DNA from: Panorpa germanica
Lineage: Eukaryota > Arthropoda > Insecta > Mecoptera > Panorpidae
DNA length: 64,000 nt
Direction of reading: 5' to 3'
NCBI GenBank assembly: GCA_963678705.1
Contig: OY783203.1
Coordinates: 2,294,001 to 2,358,000 of the forward strand
Shown here: positions 61,421 to 64,000 of the stretch, one piece after another
How the letters are laid out: every line of letters begins with the position of its first letter
Position numbering within the stretch: position 1 is the stretch's first letter
Translations under genes and position numbers: made by a program
The notes under the pieces: generated by a model
The model's database searches: none
Told to the model about the DNA's origin: nothing
The model's input: the letters and a program-made list of their open reading frames with translations, nothing else

Positions 61421-61884
61421 AAGAACTTTGTTTTTTTAAATAAAATAAAACAGGGAATTTAGATGAAAATGATTCAAATGTTTATTGTGTTAGAAAGAGT
61501 AAGGTTAGGCAATTATTAATGAAAAAAGATATCGGACAAATGTCCACCACGACCACTCTGACAGATGTCGATTCTTTTATCAAAATATTCGGCAAAATGT
61601 GGCTCACGGCCACGCATTGGTGTTGCCATATTATGTACTGAGCTTTTCGACTTAAATTTATCGACCAAATTCTTAATAGGGGTCTCAGAAGGACGATTAT
61701 GTTGACCGAAAATATCACCAATTTTACGAAATGGAACTTTTACGGATTCACCCTATTCATAGTGGATTTTTATTATTTTAATGCGATTTTAGAGCGAAAT
61801 TGAACAATTGTCAAAGCATCTACTACTGATATGTCAAAACTGTCATGTTGTTGGTGTTGTCCCTACTGAAAAAACAAAGTTCTT
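61421..61884 (-). mobile_element. internally deleted Tc1/mariner-type element
   Basis: Perfect 16-bp inverted repeats AAGAACTTTGTTTTTT lie at 61421-61436 and 61869-61884. On the minus strand a frame from about 61755 reads GESVKVPFRKIGDIFGQHNR and then PSETPIKNLVDKFKS, a typical helix-turn-helix of IS630/Tc1/mariner transposases. It then passes without the catalytic DDE core into FDKRIDICQSGRGGHLSDIF, a typical C-terminal tail, with a stop near 61515. A TAG interrupts the 5' side. Confidence 0.75.
61513..61755 (-). pseudogene. transposase remnant: HTH joined to C-terminal tail
   Basis: About 80 codons remain of a transposase that is normally around 340 residues. The DNA-binding helix-turn-helix is present, the whole DDE catalytic domain is missing, and the last 20 residues follow in frame. 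It cannot encode an active enzyme; at most it could make a short DNA-binding peptide. The N-terminus is cut by a stop codon in HYE*GESV. Confidence 0.7.
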
Positions 61885-62014
61885 GTTGAAAAACTCTGTA
61901 TAATCATGAAGTTATAAGGCAGGGGAATTGTTGCCTACATAAGTGGAGATACCACAAAATTCAAAAGCTGAATTGCTTCACAAAAACATACTGCTGTTAA
62001 TTAAGTCTTAACGA

Positions 62015-62200
62015 AGAGAATGGCAACAGATACTTCGAAAATAGAGTGGAAAGTGAAAAGAAGATTGTGCAGTTATTAAATGGAGGCTGTGAAGGGAACA
62101 GATGGATGGCGGAGATAGAGAGAAGGAGAGAAAAGAGAAGGAAGAGTAGAATAGAAACAGTTAAACGTCAGTTCAGAAAATAGAGGATTTGCGGAGAGAA
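62015..62200 (+). pseudogene. possible non-LTR retrotransposon tail
   Basis: A frame reading ESEKKIVQLLNGGCEGNRWM followed by AEIERRREKRRKSR fits the basic tail after the zinc knuckle of the same non-LTR family. It is short and without the knuckle itself. Confidence 0.35.
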
Positions 62201-62340
62201 GATAAGGAAAACAAGATGTAGATGGCGCAGATAGAGCCAAGAAGGAAATAGTAAAGAAAATAGAAATAGTAAAGAAAGAGAGCTAAGAAGAAATAGTAGG
62301 AGAGAGAGAAACAATGAGGAGTAGGGAGCAAGAAAATATA

Positions 62341-63217
62341 GAAATAACAGTATAAAAATCAAATATTGCTGTTGAAATTATTAAAAATGTTAGAATAATT
62401 TTAACTTTAGGTTGACAATGAGATGTAATTACGTGATTTAATATTGAAAGAATGTAAAGTCATTCAAATAAAAGCGACCAAAATTGCCAAATCGCAAAGA
62501 AATTGTGTTTTACCAAGTTGATGCAACTCCTTCTTAACATATTACACGTAGAGTGAAAATGAATATGCGATAATGCTAGGTTCGTTCTAGTCTACTAAGA
62601 ATTGTTCATTTAACGACAGCCAATATAAACATTTAAATATAACAAAGACAAGTAAATGACTATCTATTCGTTTGGACTATAAAAATCTAGTACAATAAAG
62701 TTTAAAAAATGTCAACTTATGAATATGTCGCACTGGTGTGGTCGACGCATTACAGCAATACATATCAATTTATTTAAATCTACGTTGTCAAAATAAATGG
62801 AGATGAATCTAAGCAATAAAAGATTAGATTACTAGAAAATAGTAATCATTTTGTTCTTATCTAGTAATCTAAACAGGGGGATGAGTGGCTATTGAATACA
62901 CTGCAAGGGCAAGGGTAAGTAAAGTTCTAAGCACTTGTAAAACATGACATAACTATTCATAAGTTTAACCAGAAATTTATATTAAAAGTAAAGATTAAAA
63001 TTATCTACAGTTCGGATTCTATGTAAAGTACTTGTTTATTTATTTCTTTGATTAAATCAGGTTTTGTCAAAAGTTATGATAATCACAGACGCCCTAACTT
63101 TGTGGACCATTATTTTCTTACCTTTTTATAGGGCCGCTAAATATATAAATTTGAAGTATTTGCTACTACCACCAACATCTGCACCAATGCTTCATTTCTT
63201 CTCAACCGTACCCACCA
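62341..63217. other. no recognised feature
   Basis: AT-rich. A tRNA-like ACTGGTGTGGTCGACGCATT near 62733 has no B box. Confidence 0.5.
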
Positions 63218-63417
63218 CCCAGTAAATAATATGGTGAAATATTCCTTTTTGTAACGTTTCTATCACTATTTCACTTCAATTATAGTTCGCATCAACTTTG
63301 TCTTCATTTGTATTCCGACAGGTTTGTGGTTTCACAAACTGAATTGAACTCTTTCATGACAAAAAAAGTCATGCACATCTTCAATATGATGTCGAAGTGA
63401 CTCCAAAATGTTTACTG
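63218..63417 (+). mobile_element. family A MITE copy 8, internally deleted
   Basis: The left end is CCCAGTAAATAATATGGTG. The central part around GTAGCCGATAAAATAGAC is deleted, and the right end AAAATGTTTACTG stops where copy 9 begins in the opposite direction. Confidence 0.88.
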
Positions 63418-63418
63418 T

Positions 63419-63669
63419 CCCAGTAAACATTTTGGAGTCACTTTGGCATCATATTGAAGATGCGTCATGATTTTTTTGTCATGAAAGAGTTCATTTATAA
63501 TTCAGTTTCTCACATTTTTTTATATAAAATGTCTACTTTATCGCCTACAAATGGCGAAATTACTCCACCTGTCCACAAATGAAGATAAAGTTGATGAGAA
63601 CTATAATTGAAGTGAAATAGTGATAGAAACGTCACTAAATAGGGCACTTCACCAAATTGTTTACTAGGG
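63419..63669 (-). mobile_element. family A MITE copy 9, head-to-head with copy 8
   Basis: A complete reverse copy starting CCCAGTAAACATTTTGGAG one base after copy 8 ends, and ending in TTGTTTACTAGGG. Together with copy 8 it forms a large inverted repeat. Confidence 0.9.
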
Positions 63670-64000
63670 GGCATATTCCCCACTCTTAAATGCAGTGGTT
63701 TTTTTACATATGGTCCATTCTGGAGGCCAAAGTATCAACTAAAAAATATGAGAGGGTCACTCCTTCACCGCCAGTGTGTATTTATCACGATTAGACCCCG
63801 ATTAACCCCCCCCCCCTCATTTCTAAATCCGGGGTTGCCTCCTATTAATAAGTAGTATTTCGATTTTAAAGTTATATTTATAATATACACTGCTAATTAT
63901 GTATGTTTTAGAAATTAAAATGTCGATGTATTCTTATAGAAGAGTCCCCTATAACAAAGTAGCATATCTCGACAGTATCATTTAAACCATATAGAAATTC
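63670..64000. other. no recognised feature
   Basis: A C-run near 63806-63816 and otherwise AT-rich DNA to the window end. Confidence 0.5.

Overview
This window is AT-rich, repeat-dense nuclear DNA from an animal, most likely an insect. The evidence is one intron-free Ariadne-type RBR gene with an insect-like start context, tRNA-derived SINEs, hAT and Tc1/mariner MITEs, and decayed non-LTR retrotransposon tails with a C-terminal zinc-knuckle signature I know mainly from insects. I cannot name the species. There is no bacterial-style operon structure, rRNA, CRISPR array or functional tRNA.

The only convincing protein-coding gene is at 34704-36605 on the minus strand. It encodes a 633-residue RING1-IBR-RING2 ligase of the Ariadne group, with a possible TATA box upstream and a poly(A) signal 52 nt past the stop. 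RING1, IBR and the Ariadne domain are intact. RING2 is about eight residues short and lacks the normal catalytic Cys-His segment. The acidic N-terminus carries a 27-residue tandem repeat.

The most striking structure is at 12747-18366: a 5620-bp unit with 230-bp terminal inverted repeats, flanked by an exact 9-bp target-site duplication and inserted in a smaller MITE whose two halves lie on either side. It carries a satellite array (14632-18091) built from two monomers of 232 and 267 bp.

Almost everything else is layered mobile DNA. Family A MITEs (ends CCCAGTAAAC) occur about ten times. Family D elements, which show TTAA at two ends, occur seven times. tRNA-derived SINEs occur in about ten copies, two of them fresh, with 12-13 bp duplications. 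Four hAT-type MITEs have exact 8-bp duplications (18792, 30566, 42834, 60836) and a fifth has a decayed one (41703). An internally deleted Tc1/mariner copy lies at 61421-61884. Long-inverted-repeat elements lie at 10894 and 27456, and non-LTR fragments near 6200, 48960 and 62030. Nested insertions (C in A, Q in a non-LTR fragment, the 5.6-kb unit in A) give a relative insertion order.

The stretches in between are AT-rich DNA in which I recognise no gene. Boundaries of degenerate repeats are by eye and may be off by several bases.
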